Of a DNA stretch of 19,490 bases, positions 1-7,959 are shown piece by piece. Positions within the stretch are counted from its first letter, which is position 1; each line of letters begins with the position of its first letter. The position numbers were made by a program, and so were the translations under genes. A model generated the notes under the pieces. The model saw only the letters and a program-made list of their open reading frames with translations, did no database searches and had not been told where the DNA came from. Source of the DNA: Echinococcus granulosus. Taxonomy: Eukaryota > Platyhelminthes > Cestoda > Cyclophyllidea > Taeniidae. Where the stretch lies: the NCBI RefSeq assembly GCF_000524195.1, contig NW_020170462.1, positions 90,996 through 110,485 on the forward strand. Direction: 5' to 3'.

Positions 1-1270
1 AAGTTTTTTTTGGCAATGTTTTAAATTCTTCGGTTGACTGGAGGTTGGTTTGATTGGCAAATGGAAGTAAGTTCGCTTTTTCGTTGAGTTGACAAATCCT
101 ATTGTAATTGCTCATCTCGTTGACAGGTTAAAAGATTTTGAAAAAGTCAAGACAGGTAAATACATGGTAATTCACCACCTAGCTGACTACGATGTTAAGT
201 GTAGGAATGGACATCATGTGCACTCAGTCTCAGATTGTCAATCAGTGACATGCCCGACAAGTAGCGTTCAGCCTTTAAGGCATACTACTGGTTTTGCCCC
301 TCCTCAAGCCCTCGATTCCTGAGAAGTCGGCTTCCAAGAAAGGAAATCTAATCCCCCACAAGTGCTTGAATAACACCCCGCTCCTATTCATCTGGTGCAA
401 AATTCTCAAGTAGTAATAAATTCCACTTTAAAGAGGCCGAAGGACACGAGTAGTGATTAGACGAGTAAGAAATATAGGGTAAATACTTTTTTTGGGCATT
501 CACCTGACTAGTAGCCGATTTGACTTGCGGCTGGACATAAGGGTAGGTTTTTTATCTCCCCTGACATTCATCAGACACAACTCACTCCCTTGTTTAGCAG
601 ACAATTCCCCAAGCGATTAATCCCCTCATTGATGGCTCAGAAATGCTCCAAGTTATACCGTCTTAAGAAGTAAAAGGAAGGAGTTGAGGCCTATCCGGGA
701 TCAGGGGTTCTGGAAGTGTCCAACTGTTAATGCTCCGCCCGTCTACACATGCCAGCTAGCGCAGAATTGAGTAACACCTCAAGAGCAGGAGATCAAACTC
801 ATTTGTTTGGAGCTTCTTCGTGGCAAGAGAGCTGACAAGTTGCTACCATCCTCTTCTACACATTCGCTACCATGTGCTGCAATAAATCCTGCTCTGACCG
901 AAGGTGAAAACGTTCCGGCAAGCAGAATCATACATTTTGTAGGGAGATACTTTTAACCCTTTAAACGATACTTTCATCTGAGATGTGTCGCCTTATTAAA
1001 TGCCGAAAATTCACGCATTCAATCTCTATCTGTTTAATTTTACTGACAAGCAGACCTGACGTTTGACATTTTGACAATTCCCATGCAACTTTTGGCATCC
1101 AAACCCGCCAATTGCCTTAATGCTCACTTTTCATGCCATTCCAATCGAATAATTTTTGTTTCCCTACTCTTGTCGTCGATTGTTTTTATTGGAAGTTGGA
1201 AGAGAAAATATTTTTTTTCTTTGCTTTACCTCTCGTCCCTAAGTGAAAAAATAGCGGCATTCTCCTCGTG
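1..1270. other. No gene recognised
   Basis: This stretch carries stop codons in all frames at normal density. The only open frame of note, near the left end, begins at a TTG and has no coding character. I see no promoter, RNA gene or repeat that I can support. It reads as intergenic or intronic DNA. Confidence 0.5.
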
Positions 1271-1274
1271 GTAC

Positions 1275-1323
1275 GTAGTCGTCGTTGTCGTCGTCGTTGT
1301 CGTTACAGAGGCGGAGGCGGAGG
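1275..1323. repeat. Simple-sequence tract, GTC/GTT then GGC/GGA units
   Basis: An imperfect trinucleotide run of GTC and GTT units (about 1275-1304) is followed almost at once by a GAGGCG-type hexamer run (about 1308-1323). This microsatellite keeps several frames open by chance and makes Val-rich, Arg-rich and Gly-rich overlapping frames. Those translations should not be read as proteins. Confidence 0.8.
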
Positions 1324-1380
1324 AAAAAAAGCACCGCGCTCTACACACATGCACATTTCCGACATCGCGTTAGGAGGAAA

Positions 1381-1511
1381 ATGTTTTTCCCCGATAAAAT
1401 CACGGCGTCGGAGGTTACAGCACGGGCGACAGAAAAAGGAGGCAGTGATGGTGATTATTTTCGAGTCAAGGGTGAGAGAAAAAGGATTAAGGGAGAAATT
1501 CTCTTTTCTGG
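1381..1511 (+). CDS. Candidate first coding exon (unidentified)
   Basis: An ATG in an A-rich context (AAAATGT) at 1381 opens a frame of 43 codons plus two bases. It ends at a good 5' splice site, TCTGG|GTAAGA, just before the in-frame stop. The predicted peptide begins MFFPDKITAS and is charged, ending in a KGERKRIKGEILFSG-type basic stretch, unlike the simple-sequence translation just upstream. Nothing in it is recognised as a domain. No matching downstream exon was found. A chance open frame next to a microsatellite is the main alternative. Confidence 0.15.
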
Positions 1512-1742
1512 GTAAGACGAAATCCAGCTAATCAGTTTGATTATTTGAGTAAGTAATCTCCACCGTTAAATAGTTTAGCAATCCTACGCTACAAGTTCAT
1601 CAGCTCTTCCTGGTCTAATGTCCTCAGCTGTCACCTGGACGCTTTGTTTCATTGAAGCTGAAAGTTTACGTAGCACGTCGACTGTGAGGCGAACTGTCGG
1701 CACGATAGATCTCACTGGAGAGAGTCAATCAACAGGCAACTG

Positions 1743-2295
1743 GTGGAGGAGTTCTTGGTATTTCCTATCCTTAAAAATCTCAAACTACATAGAGATCTCT
1801 CACTTTTCGCACATCCTTTGAAGGCGGAGCCTTTGAAGAGCGGAAAAAAAGTATACTTCAGAGGCAGAAAAAAATGCCTCCTCCTAACTACACGCTACAC
1901 ACACGGGGCCGGAAAGCGGTGCCAGAACACAAACGGCTTCTGTTCGTTCTGTGGCGCTTATTCCCAACCTCCCGCCCCGCATCCTGTGTCGCTGCTCGCT
2001 GGTTGGGTTTTTTTTCGTACTTTTTGGGTCGGACAGCCCTTTAACAAAGTTGCCTCCCATCGTCTATCTCAGCTGCCCGCCCTCCTCCTTCACTTTAACC
2101 GCGGTAACGCAAAGCGACGAATTTTTCTTCCAGTTTGGTTTCTGCGCTCTGAATGCTGCCGACAAAGCGGTCGCTTATTGTGTGGCTTGGATTGAAAGAC
2201 CTTTTTTTCTTGGTTGGGCATATTTTTTTGTGCCCACAGGCTGGAATCACCCCTTGAGTTTTTTGAATAAACCAATAAGTAGATATCAAGTGTGA
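1743..2295 (+). other. Region with two long overlapping open frames
   Basis: Two plus-strand frames stay open together here, one for about 150 codons (to 2195) and one for about 114 codons (1951-2295). The sequence is C/T-rich in the middle (about 1960-2100), which depletes stop codons. Each translation contains hydrophobic and Phe/Ser/Pro-rich stretches but no recognisable motif. A 3'-splice-like site (CTATCTCAG) lies near 2070. Two simultaneous open frames with no domain usually mean base composition rather than coding, so this is not called a gene. Confidence 0.3.
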
Positions 2296-2669
2296 TGGTG
2301 TTGAGTTTCGGCTCTAGAACCGGTTTATTTTGGCAGGCGATCCTGCTAGTCTTGATTATGCATGAGCCACTTCTCACGTGAAATGCAGGAGTGATGGAGG
2401 CACAGCGTGGTGGAAAATGAGGAGATAAAGCTTGAATTGTAATAAGGGTGATTCTCCACGATTGATGCTGAACTCATGCTAATCACAGGTGAGGGGAAGA
2501 GAGGCTGTGGTGGAGGTGGGCACGATTCCACTTCAGCAGACCGTCTTATCTCTGGGTGCAAACAACCCGGTCTCGATTCCATACACCCATCCACTTGATT
2601 TTGTTTCTTTCCTAGCCGTCCCACTTCCCACCAGTCTCTTCTCTTTTGTTTTGTACATGATCGTATTTT

Positions 2670-2933
2670 ATGAGATCGTCTAATGGCACCAAGTCAGGAA
2701 GCCGTAGTAATCGCCATCTGAAGGAACATTATCAGAAGTGTCAGTTGGAACAACAAATAAGGGAATTATTTCGGATAACTCGACCACCAAAGGTGGCTAA
2801 CAGGAGGCTCTTGAAGGCACCCCAATTCTCGGAAAAGGTGGTGGATAATTTGGCTAAATTGGCAACCTTGGCACAAGTAATGACTGCTTCTGACTGCCAA
2901 GCCCTTTCTGCATCTCTAAACCTGATTATCTAA
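2670..2933 (+). CDS. Small hypothetical protein or terminal exon (87 codons)
   Basis: The frame runs from an ATG at 2670, with an in-frame stop four codons upstream, to a TAA at 2931-2933. The translation looks more protein-like than others in the window. It has a basic N-terminal part (SRSNRHLKEHYQKC), then a Leu/Glu/Gln helix-like stretch and a KVANRR segment. A Leu/Ala-rich amphipathic C-terminal half follows (VVDNLAKLATLAQV). I do not recognise a family. The ATG context is poor, so a last exon spliced in at an AG near 2674, 2694 or 2699 is equally possible. No AATAAA follows closely. Comparison with related genomes for conserved frame would decide. Confidence 0.3.
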   Translation: MRSSNGTKSGSRSNRHLKEHYQKCQLEQQIRELFRITRPPKVANRRLLKAPQFSEKVVDNLAKLATLAQVMTASDCQALSASLNLII

Positions 2934-2939
2934 ACTGGA

Positions 2940-3580
2940 GTGGTAATTAGCTACCGAGATCTCCATAGGCTACTGAATTTGCCATCAGCGACCACTTTTT
3001 TGCTTTCAAACGCAGGTAGTAGTGAATGGCAATTGTCTTTGACGATTGGATGGAGTTGTTGCAAGTTAAGCCTTTCAAGTGGGAACACATAACAATAGGC
3101 GGAAAATCCTTACTATCTCTAGCAAAATAGGCTGACTAAAAGGCGCTGTTATTGGTCGCCCTGTTTATGGACATAGGTGGACAAAAGTCGGTCCCAATAT
3201 GCGGTTAGCCACCAGATGTGGCCTAATCTGATCGTCTAAAGAACTGCAAAATTTAAAAAAAGTCATGATTTGTTTTGGACAGAGAATTTTTGTGCTACTT
3301 GCTTGCATTTCAGCGGCCCTAATATCAAACTATACTGTCAACAAGGGTCAGGGCTCTAACTGCTTGGGTAATGAGAATAACAAATGGAGCCTAAATATGT
3401 AATCTTAGCCCTTACCGAGCGGATAATTTGTCTGCAACTCCAAAGGCATCCAAAATGTTTGTCCCCAAGGCACTGGAATTGCTTCTGTACCCAAGTTGCC
3501 TTAACACCACAAATGCGCCAACCTGCTAATGCAAGTGAGAGAGCGTCGAGCTAACTCCAGCACATATTTTTACCCTTGGG
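2940..3580. other. No gene recognised
   Basis: I see nothing supportable here. Stops are frequent in all frames and no repeat, RNA gene or regulatory element stands out. Confidence 0.4.
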
Positions 3581-3589
3581 CTTGTTTAA

Positions 3590-3788
3590 AACTTTTCTCA
3601 TGAATGCGCGTTACCTACCCACCCCATTTGTACACCCCACTTAATGTTTGCCTGCCGGTCCGGTCGGTTTCTGCTTTTTCTTTTCTCCGTGTGCGTGACT
3701 GGTAATTGATGGATGACAGGCAATGCGGGCGTCATTGCGCCCAGCCATTCCCTGCTATTGTGACAGTTTATAAGACTCTCTCTTGCAG
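3590..3788 (+). repeat. Dispersed repeat A, copy 1
   Basis: This segment is a diverged direct repeat of 13340-13553. The clearest matching blocks are a GTGTGNNTG stretch, then ATTGA(T/C)GGA(T/C)GACAGGC, then GGGCGTCA, and finally a GATAAGAC-like/TATAAGAC block followed by a pyrimidine run ending in CAG. Upstream, TTACCTACCCACC matches TTACTTATCCACC in the other copy. The similarity stops abruptly after the terminal CAG, which marks one probable boundary. It is probably an old mobile-element fragment of unknown class. The CTCTCTCTTGCAG end also resembles a 3' splice site. Confidence 0.55.
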
Positions 3789-3942
3789 ATTAACACACAA
3801 CCCTCTAGGTGCGATCAGCAGTCTGAGTCTAGTCTATCTCAAGCCGAAGTTTAGGGTGGGCTCCCTGTTTAGTTAGTAGTTTAGCCAACAAAGCCCGCCT
3901 AAATCGGAGGGAATCTTTAAGTTCTAAGCCCTCAAAAGCGGG

Positions 3943-3951
3943 TATAAATAG
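3943..3951 (+). promoter_or_regulatory. TATA box (TATAAATAG)
   Basis: TATAAATAG matches the metazoan TATA-box consensus exactly. Transcription would be expected to start about 25-30 bases downstream, near 3975. A short ATG-initiated frame begins at 4049 and a poly(A) signal lies at 4305, so the three elements are in the right order for a short transcript. An AT-rich match by chance is possible. It also lies just downstream of repeat A copy 1, so it could belong to a mobile element. Confidence 0.4.
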
Positions 3952-4048
3952 AGTCTACCTTGTTGTGCTATCCTCCTTTGGCAAGAATAACACCATCCTA
4001 TTTACCTGGACGGTTATTTCCGGGGATATTTACACTTCAATCGACAAA

Positions 4049-4195
4049 ATGATGAGGCATAAGACTAGCTTCCGTTCTTTTCCAAGTTTGATGCATGCAT
4101 TAGGGGATAAGTATCAACTTCCTGTCTTCTCTGGTAAATATAACCCTTCTGATTTGTTTATACAAAGTGGGTGGTCAGTTTTTGAATGGAAATGA
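4049..4195 (+). CDS. Short open frame downstream of a TATA box (48 aa, unidentified)
   Basis: Tandem ATG codons at 4049 and 4052 in the context ACAAAATGATG open a frame that ends at TGA 4193-4195. The peptide begins MMRHKTSFRS and ends in SGWSVFEWK; it has no signal peptide or known motif. A possible donor (TCTG|GTAAAT) lies inside the frame, so the true exon could be shorter. The position about 75 bases after a predicted start site, and 110 bases before AATAAA, is the main reason for listing it. A non-coding transcript or pure chance is as likely. Confidence 0.2.
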   Translation: MMRHKTSFRSFPSLMHALGDKYQLPVFSGKYNPSDLFIQSGWSVFEWK

Positions 4196-4304
4196 GGTCA
4201 AGTGCCTCTCCATCCCGTCTCTATCACACAGATAACACATGAATAAGCAGGTTTATGATTCTACCGGGTCTTCGTTGTTTAGATTATCTAATTGTACCCG
4301 CTAA

Positions 4305-4310
4305 AATAAA
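4305..4310 (+). terminator. Polyadenylation signal AATAAA
   Basis: AATAAA is followed about 10-20 bases later by a T-rich stretch (CTGTTTTTCC), as expected of a cleavage/poly(A) site. It would end a transcript starting near 3975. AATAAA occurs by chance often in such DNA, so the support comes only from the arrangement. Confidence 0.3.
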
Positions 4311-4617
4311 CAAACCTTCACTGTTTTTCCTCCTCACTTCTAACCTACATTTTAGCTATGGAGGTGGAATGAGGCTCATAAAAGGTGTCCAACTTCCGTC
4401 TACTAATGAGGTCGGCCCGTTGCAATCAAAAGGCTTACAGGCTCATTTCTCATCACTTACCATTTTCGATGTATTCAGAAGTACCACTCCTGTCTCCGGG
4501 GTTTCTTTAATGGAATAGTTCCGGTAGATACCGCTTGGATTCCCCTCTCCCCCAAGCCCGCCTTCACGGAGCTCCCTTAACCCATCCATTTTTAAAAAAG
4601 GCTTTCTTGAATTTCAG

Positions 4618-5139
4618 ATAAGAGCCGGGTCATTCTCCTCGGATAGCTTACCATGTCGTCTGCCGGGCTGGTATAAGCAGATAGTTACAGAACAGGTTAT
4701 GCAAAACTCTATCACACTGCTCGTGCTTTTCTCATCTCCTTTTAGCTCTTCATCTTCAGAAGCTGACGCGAGAAGTGAGATAAAAGTCGCCATTCTTACA
4801 TGCCGAAAAAAGAAATTACATTTCACTCGACTGAGAACACTTGGGCGTCAGCCACCCGGTTCCGAACAAAGCGCCTCGCCTTGCCTCCACTCGCCGCGCC
4901 ACGCTGAGCTGCGCTGTGCCTCGGCTCCCCCTCCCAAGGAGAATAAAATATCGTCACTTTTGCCATCCTTCTTCCCTCTCCTTCCTTGCGTTCTGCCCTC
5001 CTTCCCACGCTCCTTAGGTCTGTTTACACAAGGGACCGTGGGAACGCCTTTAGCTGCCAACTCGCAACTCCACGTGTCATCGGTTGACAGGGTAGGGCTT
5101 TCAAGCTGTCAAAACAAGTGGGTTCTTTTGAAGAGATGA
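4618..5139 (+). CDS. Candidate terminal exon in the longest open frame (unidentified)
   Basis: A stop-free frame runs from about 4528 to the TGA at 5137-5139, about 203 codons, the longest in the window. Inside it, TTGAATTTCAG|ATAAGA (AG at 4616-4617) is a plausible 3' splice site, giving an exon of about 173 codons. An ATG at 4699 is an alternative start. The predicted product is Ser/Pro/Leu-rich with a basic segment (CRKKKLHFTRLR) and no recognised domain. ATTAAA at 5187-5192 follows the stop, as expected of a last exon. The 4850-5020 part is C/T-rich and CpG-rich, which lowers stop frequency and weakens the case. Antisense open frames there are composition shadows. Confidence 0.25.
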   Translation: MRAGSFSSDSLPCRLPGWYKQIVTEQVMQNSITLLVLFSSPFSSSSSEADARSEIKVAILTCRKKKLHFTRLRTLGRQPPGSEQSASPCLHSPRHAELRCASAPPPKENKISSLLPSFFPLLPCVLPSFPRSLGLFTQGTVGTPLAANSQLHVSSVDRVGLSSCQNKWVLLKR

Positions 5140-5186
5140 ACATGAGTTTTGAACTGTTTGGCCCTACCCGATTTTTTATGTAGAAG

Positions 5187-5192
5187 ATTAAA
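5187..5192 (+). terminator. Possible polyadenylation signal ATTAAA
   Basis: The common ATTAAA variant lies about 50 bases after the stop of the long open frame ending at 5139. It is only meaningful if that frame is transcribed. Confidence 0.2.
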
Positions 5193-5466
5193 GGCCTTTG
5201 GGAATAACAAAAGCATGTAGACGATTCCGCAATCCTTCAGTAGGTGATTGATGTAATGAGCAACTGCGGTGGCTTCCTAACTCATTGACGCGGCAACCAA
5301 CATCCACCTGCCACCATCCATCATCCCTGCTGAACCACGCACAAGTTGGCTACGTTTCTACTTCAGTAGAAAATCTTGTCTCTGAAGGCAAAAAAGTAAA
5401 ACACGGTTGGAGCTTGAAATATATTTACCAATCCTGTCTCCCATAAGGAAGACCCATCGAAACACT

Positions 5467-5919
5467 TCATCCCATTTCCTCTTTTGTAGATAACTTGAAA
5501 TCTCCCCGCCTCGACCCGCCACCCTCCGCGGAGTCATTCCCGAAGGCAACACAGGGGATGCTAACATTGAAGAAGGGTTTGTTATCAGTGTACACATTAA
5601 AGGCAGTGGCAGAACTGGTGAAGGCTGCAGAGTTCGTAAAGGCTGGTCCATTTTGTGGTGTTTTCCTAGCCCGTCCAAGGGGGAAGAGGGGAGAGGTAAG
5701 GGACTGGCATGAGTAAGGTTTCATGGCTCTCATGTATGGGCCGAATTGGGGAGGACTGAAAAGGGAACCTACGGGACCCGCCATGATTCCCTTATTCGCG
5801 TTGAATAGCTGTCCTTCGGCCATTTTTGATGCGATGCAGTGCACCGGCCTCCACTTGCCTCTTTGAAGAGCTTCATTGCTGTTAGTGAGATACGTTGCAG
5901 CTACCAGTACCCAAATCAC
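5467..5919 (-). CDS. Minus-strand open frame, possible exon (unidentified)
   Basis: A 150-codon minus-strand frame spans this segment. An ATG in good context (AAAAATGGCC) lies about 30 codons in, and CTCACTAACAG just upstream could serve as a branch point plus 3' splice site. The translation after that ATG (MAEGQLFNANKG) is rich in Phe, Pro, Ser, Thr and Asn, for example SPPQFGPYMRAMKPYS and NSAAFTSSATAFNVYT. That resembles a low-complexity part of a regulatory protein. No domain is recognised and no convincing donor is visible before the stop. The plus strand of the same DNA also carries an exon-like piece (5490-5695), so at most one of the two is likely real. Confidence 0.2.
   Translation of the reverse strand: MIWVLVAATYLTNSNEALQRGKWRPVHCIASKMAEGQLFNANKGIMAGPVGSLFSPPQFGPYMRAMKPYSCQSLTSPLFPLGRARKTPQNGPAFTNSAAFTSSATAFNVYTDNKPFFNVSIPCVAFGNDSAEGGGSRRGDFKLSTKEEMG
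5490..5695 (+). CDS. Candidate internal exon (unidentified)
   Basis: A strong 3' splice site (CATTTCCTCTTTTGTAG, AG at 5488-5489) and a strong 5' splice site (GGAGAG|GTAAGG) bracket 206 bases. Only one frame is open throughout. It reads NLKSPRLDPPPSAES at its start, continues with a VAELVKAAEFVKAG segment, and ends ARPRGKRGE. The signals are good but the peptide is not recognised. The same segment is an open frame on the minus strand. RNA evidence would be needed to choose. Confidence 0.2.
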
Positions 5920-6002
5920 TCCCGAAGCCTCCAGTTTTCACTACACAGTAAAAATAGACTTTCACTACAGTAAGGTGAAGTGGGCTGTATTAATAAATTC
6001 TC

Positions 6003-6134
6003 ATGGGATTTGAAGTCTCTCATTACCACTCCACATTCACTTTAAGTAATCTTGAAGGAATCTCCTCACATAATTCCGAAAATTCTCCCATTTTAACCAC
6101 CTTTTACTCACCAATTAAAACGTTAGTCGCCAAG
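6003..6134 (+). CDS. Candidate first coding exon with perfect donor (44 codons)
   Basis: An ATG in good context (TCTCATGGG) at 6003, with an in-frame TAA three codons upstream, opens 44 codons. They end exactly at CCAAG|GTAAGT, a perfect 5' splice site, in phase 0. The peptide begins MGFEVSHYHS and is Ser/Thr/Asn-rich (NLEGISSHNSENS), with no signal peptide or recognised motif. The strong acceptor at 6984-6985 could be its partner. Phase 0 there would read TRWAGLPLGDIILL and on to a stop at about 7096, for a predicted product of about 80 residues. That join is inference only. Confidence 0.25.
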
Positions 6135-6586
6135 GTAAGTAAAGTGAACGGAAGAGTTTGTAAACAATACTAGATAGACAAGACCGACTTCGAGGGTACT
6201 TATTCCCTCCGAAATTCAAAATCTCCTAATGGTTACTTATCCCTCTAAGGCAGGAAGGAGCAATAAATTGATGCATTGTCAGTTTCTTCGCCCTCCTCTT
6301 CCTCCACCTTGCGGTCCCCTTCTACTGAATCGACAGTTTTGACTTAGCTGTGGTTGTGAGTGTACTCTTGCGGAGACAACAACCCCCTCCCCCCTCCTCC
6401 CATGTGACACTTTGACTGTCAAAAGTGGTAAAGTTTTAAGTCAGAGTTGATATTCTGTTGCCTCGTTATCCATGCAAATGGGGTTGATTACAAGTAAACC
6501 AAATGGATCGCCAAACAGGGCTATTTTTGTAACGAGACAGTTGTGGAAGATTAATTAATCCACTGCGGAGGGAGGGAGAAGAGGTG

Positions 6587-6600
6587 GTGTGTGTGTGTGG
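6587..6600. repeat. Short GT microsatellite
   Basis: A (GT)n run of about six units follows a purine-rich GGAGGGAGG stretch. It is ordinary simple sequence. Confidence 0.7.
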
Positions 6601-6985
6601 ACTTCACACTTTCCTGCACGCTACGCTTTGACCATCCAACTGGTATCCAGGCTCTTCATGGCCCTATTGTGCGTCTGTAACAAAGGTCATTGCGATGTTC
6701 GCAGGCACTGAGAAAAAGGGTAACGTTTTTCTGTGATCTTAAAGTCCAATAAAAGTGCAATTTCGGAAGAATTAAAAGTTTATTTTGTCCATTTCCTTTG
6801 TCTGTATAAGTCAAGGTTGTTTGGACATTCACCTAAATCCCTTTGTTCGAGGCTGACAAAAAGTGACCATTTAAAGGAAAATAAACCAATCAAAAGGGCT
6901 CTCCTAACACCTACGCCATCAGTCACCTCTTCTACTATACATTTGTTTAAAAAAATATTTTCTTGGTGTTTTCTGGTCTTTTCAG

Positions 6986-7269
6986 ACGCGGTGGGCTGGA
7001 CTGCCTCTTGGCGACATTATCCTTCTGACCTCTCAACCCTTCAAGAATCTGAATGTACCTCCACACTACCACCTCAGGAAAGCCCTGATGGCTTAACTTT
7101 GGCGGTGTTGGCAAGTGCAACTCGTCAAAACCTCGGCTTTGCAGAAAAGGCTGCATCTAGTGATAGTATCAACAGAGAATTGGACATACCTCACCATAAA
7201 AAGGCGTGTGTTTATTTACATCCACGGGGTATCCTAAGGGCCACACCACTCTGTCCACTCAAATGCTAG
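6986..7269 (+). CDS. Candidate exon after a very strong 3' splice site (unidentified)
   Basis: The sequence TTGGTGTTTTCTGGTCTTTTCAG directly before 6986 is among the best acceptors in the window. Two downstream frames look coding. The longer runs 94 codons to TAG 7267-7269 and needs one base from the previous exon; it begins DAVGWTASWRHYPSDLSTLQ and contains TLAVLASATRQNLGFAEKA. The shorter, in phase 0, begins TRWAGLPLGDIILLTSQ and stops near 7096. The longer frame also continues upstream of the acceptor to about 6724, but that part is Lys/Phe-rich and looks intronic. No family is recognised and no AATAAA follows soon after. Confidence 0.3.
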
Positions 7270-7353
7270 TACGGATCGTCGCTTTCATGTAAGAAGACAG
7301 AGGGACAACATCGTTACACCCACTGAGGCATACAACTGAAGGGGAGGAGCTAC

Positions 7354-7470
7354 CTGACCGCTAGTAAGGGTAAACGTTTTCCACTTCCCAGCATCAGCTA
7401 GATGGATTAATTCATCGTCGGCAGCATGTTGTTGTATTGAGGAGAAAGAGCAACAAGAAGCCGACGCCAT
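7354..7470 (-). CDS. Minus-strand candidate first coding exon (39 codons)
   Basis: On the minus strand an ATG in good context (GGGAATGGCG) at 7470 opens exactly 39 codons, ending at GGTCAG|GTAGCT, a consensus-like donor, in phase 0. The peptide begins MASASCCSFSSIQQHAADDE and contains LIHLADAGKWKTF. It is not recognised. The frame would otherwise continue to a stop at 7285. No partner exon was found downstream on the minus strand. Upstream (higher coordinates) lies a long GA-rich tract, which could be promoter-proximal. Confidence 0.2.
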
Positions 7471-7527
7471 TCCCACGCTCGTACAAGACTGCACCTAAAG
7501 TGTACTGCAAAGTGGGGGGACAAAAGG

Positions 7528-7632
7528 CAGAGGAGGAGGAGGAGGAGGAAGAGGAATATACCCAATTTTCTCATCCCATTTTCGGGTCAAACATTCGCTG
7601 AAGGCAAAGCTGGGCGAGAGCGGGGGGGGGGG
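7528..7632. repeat. Purine tract with GAG repeats and an 11-base G run
   Basis: A (GAG)n/(GGA)n run occupies about 7530-7555 and an uninterrupted run of 11 G occupies 7622-7632, within a longer G/A-rich region to about 7660. The Pro-rich minus-strand open frame across it is a translation of this tract and is not a gene. Homopurine mirror-like tracts can form triplex or quadruplex structures. Confidence 0.75.
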
Positions 7633-7721
7633 AGGGCGGGAGAGTGGAGATTGGAGTGGAGCAGATGGGAGAAAAATGTAAGGAAAGTGAAAGTTTTTAT
7701 TCACTTCTCTTTCCCCCCTCG

Positions 7722-7758
7722 ACATTTTGAAATGTTGCCGCTAGTGTCGCCACTAGCG
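7722..7758. repeat. Two adjacent perfect palindromes
   Basis: ACATTT-TG-AAATGT (7722-7735) is followed after three bases by CGCTAGTG-TCGC-CACTAGCG (7739-7758), an 8-bp stem with a 4-base loop. Both are perfect. They could form cruciform or RNA hairpins, or mark a small element's end. The function is unknown. Confidence 0.7.
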
Positions 7759-7959
7759 TGAGAACCACTTGGTTGGCACGTAATGGACCGGTAAGAAAAA
7801 GAATAGGGTTTGATTGATAACTAACCGGTGTCAAAGCTCTGCCATTCATTATAAGTGAATGGGATGTTGCCAAGGTGGCGTCACAATTACCAGTAAATGC
7901 CATTTGTGATGGACAAACCATGAATTCAGTCACATCTTTTATTTTCTTGTTCTGGCTTT

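Noticed and set aside
1071..1373. 100-codon frame with a run of valines followed by Glu/Ala repeats
   Set aside because: It translates a GTC/GTT and GAGGCG microsatellite; the start is not an ATG and there is no motif.
2560..2600. Possible tRNA T-arm (GGTCTCGATTCC)
   Set aside because: The TTCRA loop is not in the right place and no acceptor stem, D-arm or anticodon arm could be built around it.
4823..5060. Two minus-strand Gly/Arg-rich frames
   Set aside because: They are antisense shadows of a C/T- and CpG-rich block already open on the plus strand.
5919..7470. Joining the minus-strand exon candidates 7354-7470 and 5467-5919 into one gene
   Set aside because: The acceptor upstream of the second piece is weak and no intermediate evidence supports the join.
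7495..7725. Minus-strand frame with poly-proline runs
   Set aside because: The prolines come from the GAG/GGA and G11 purine tract read on the opposite strand.
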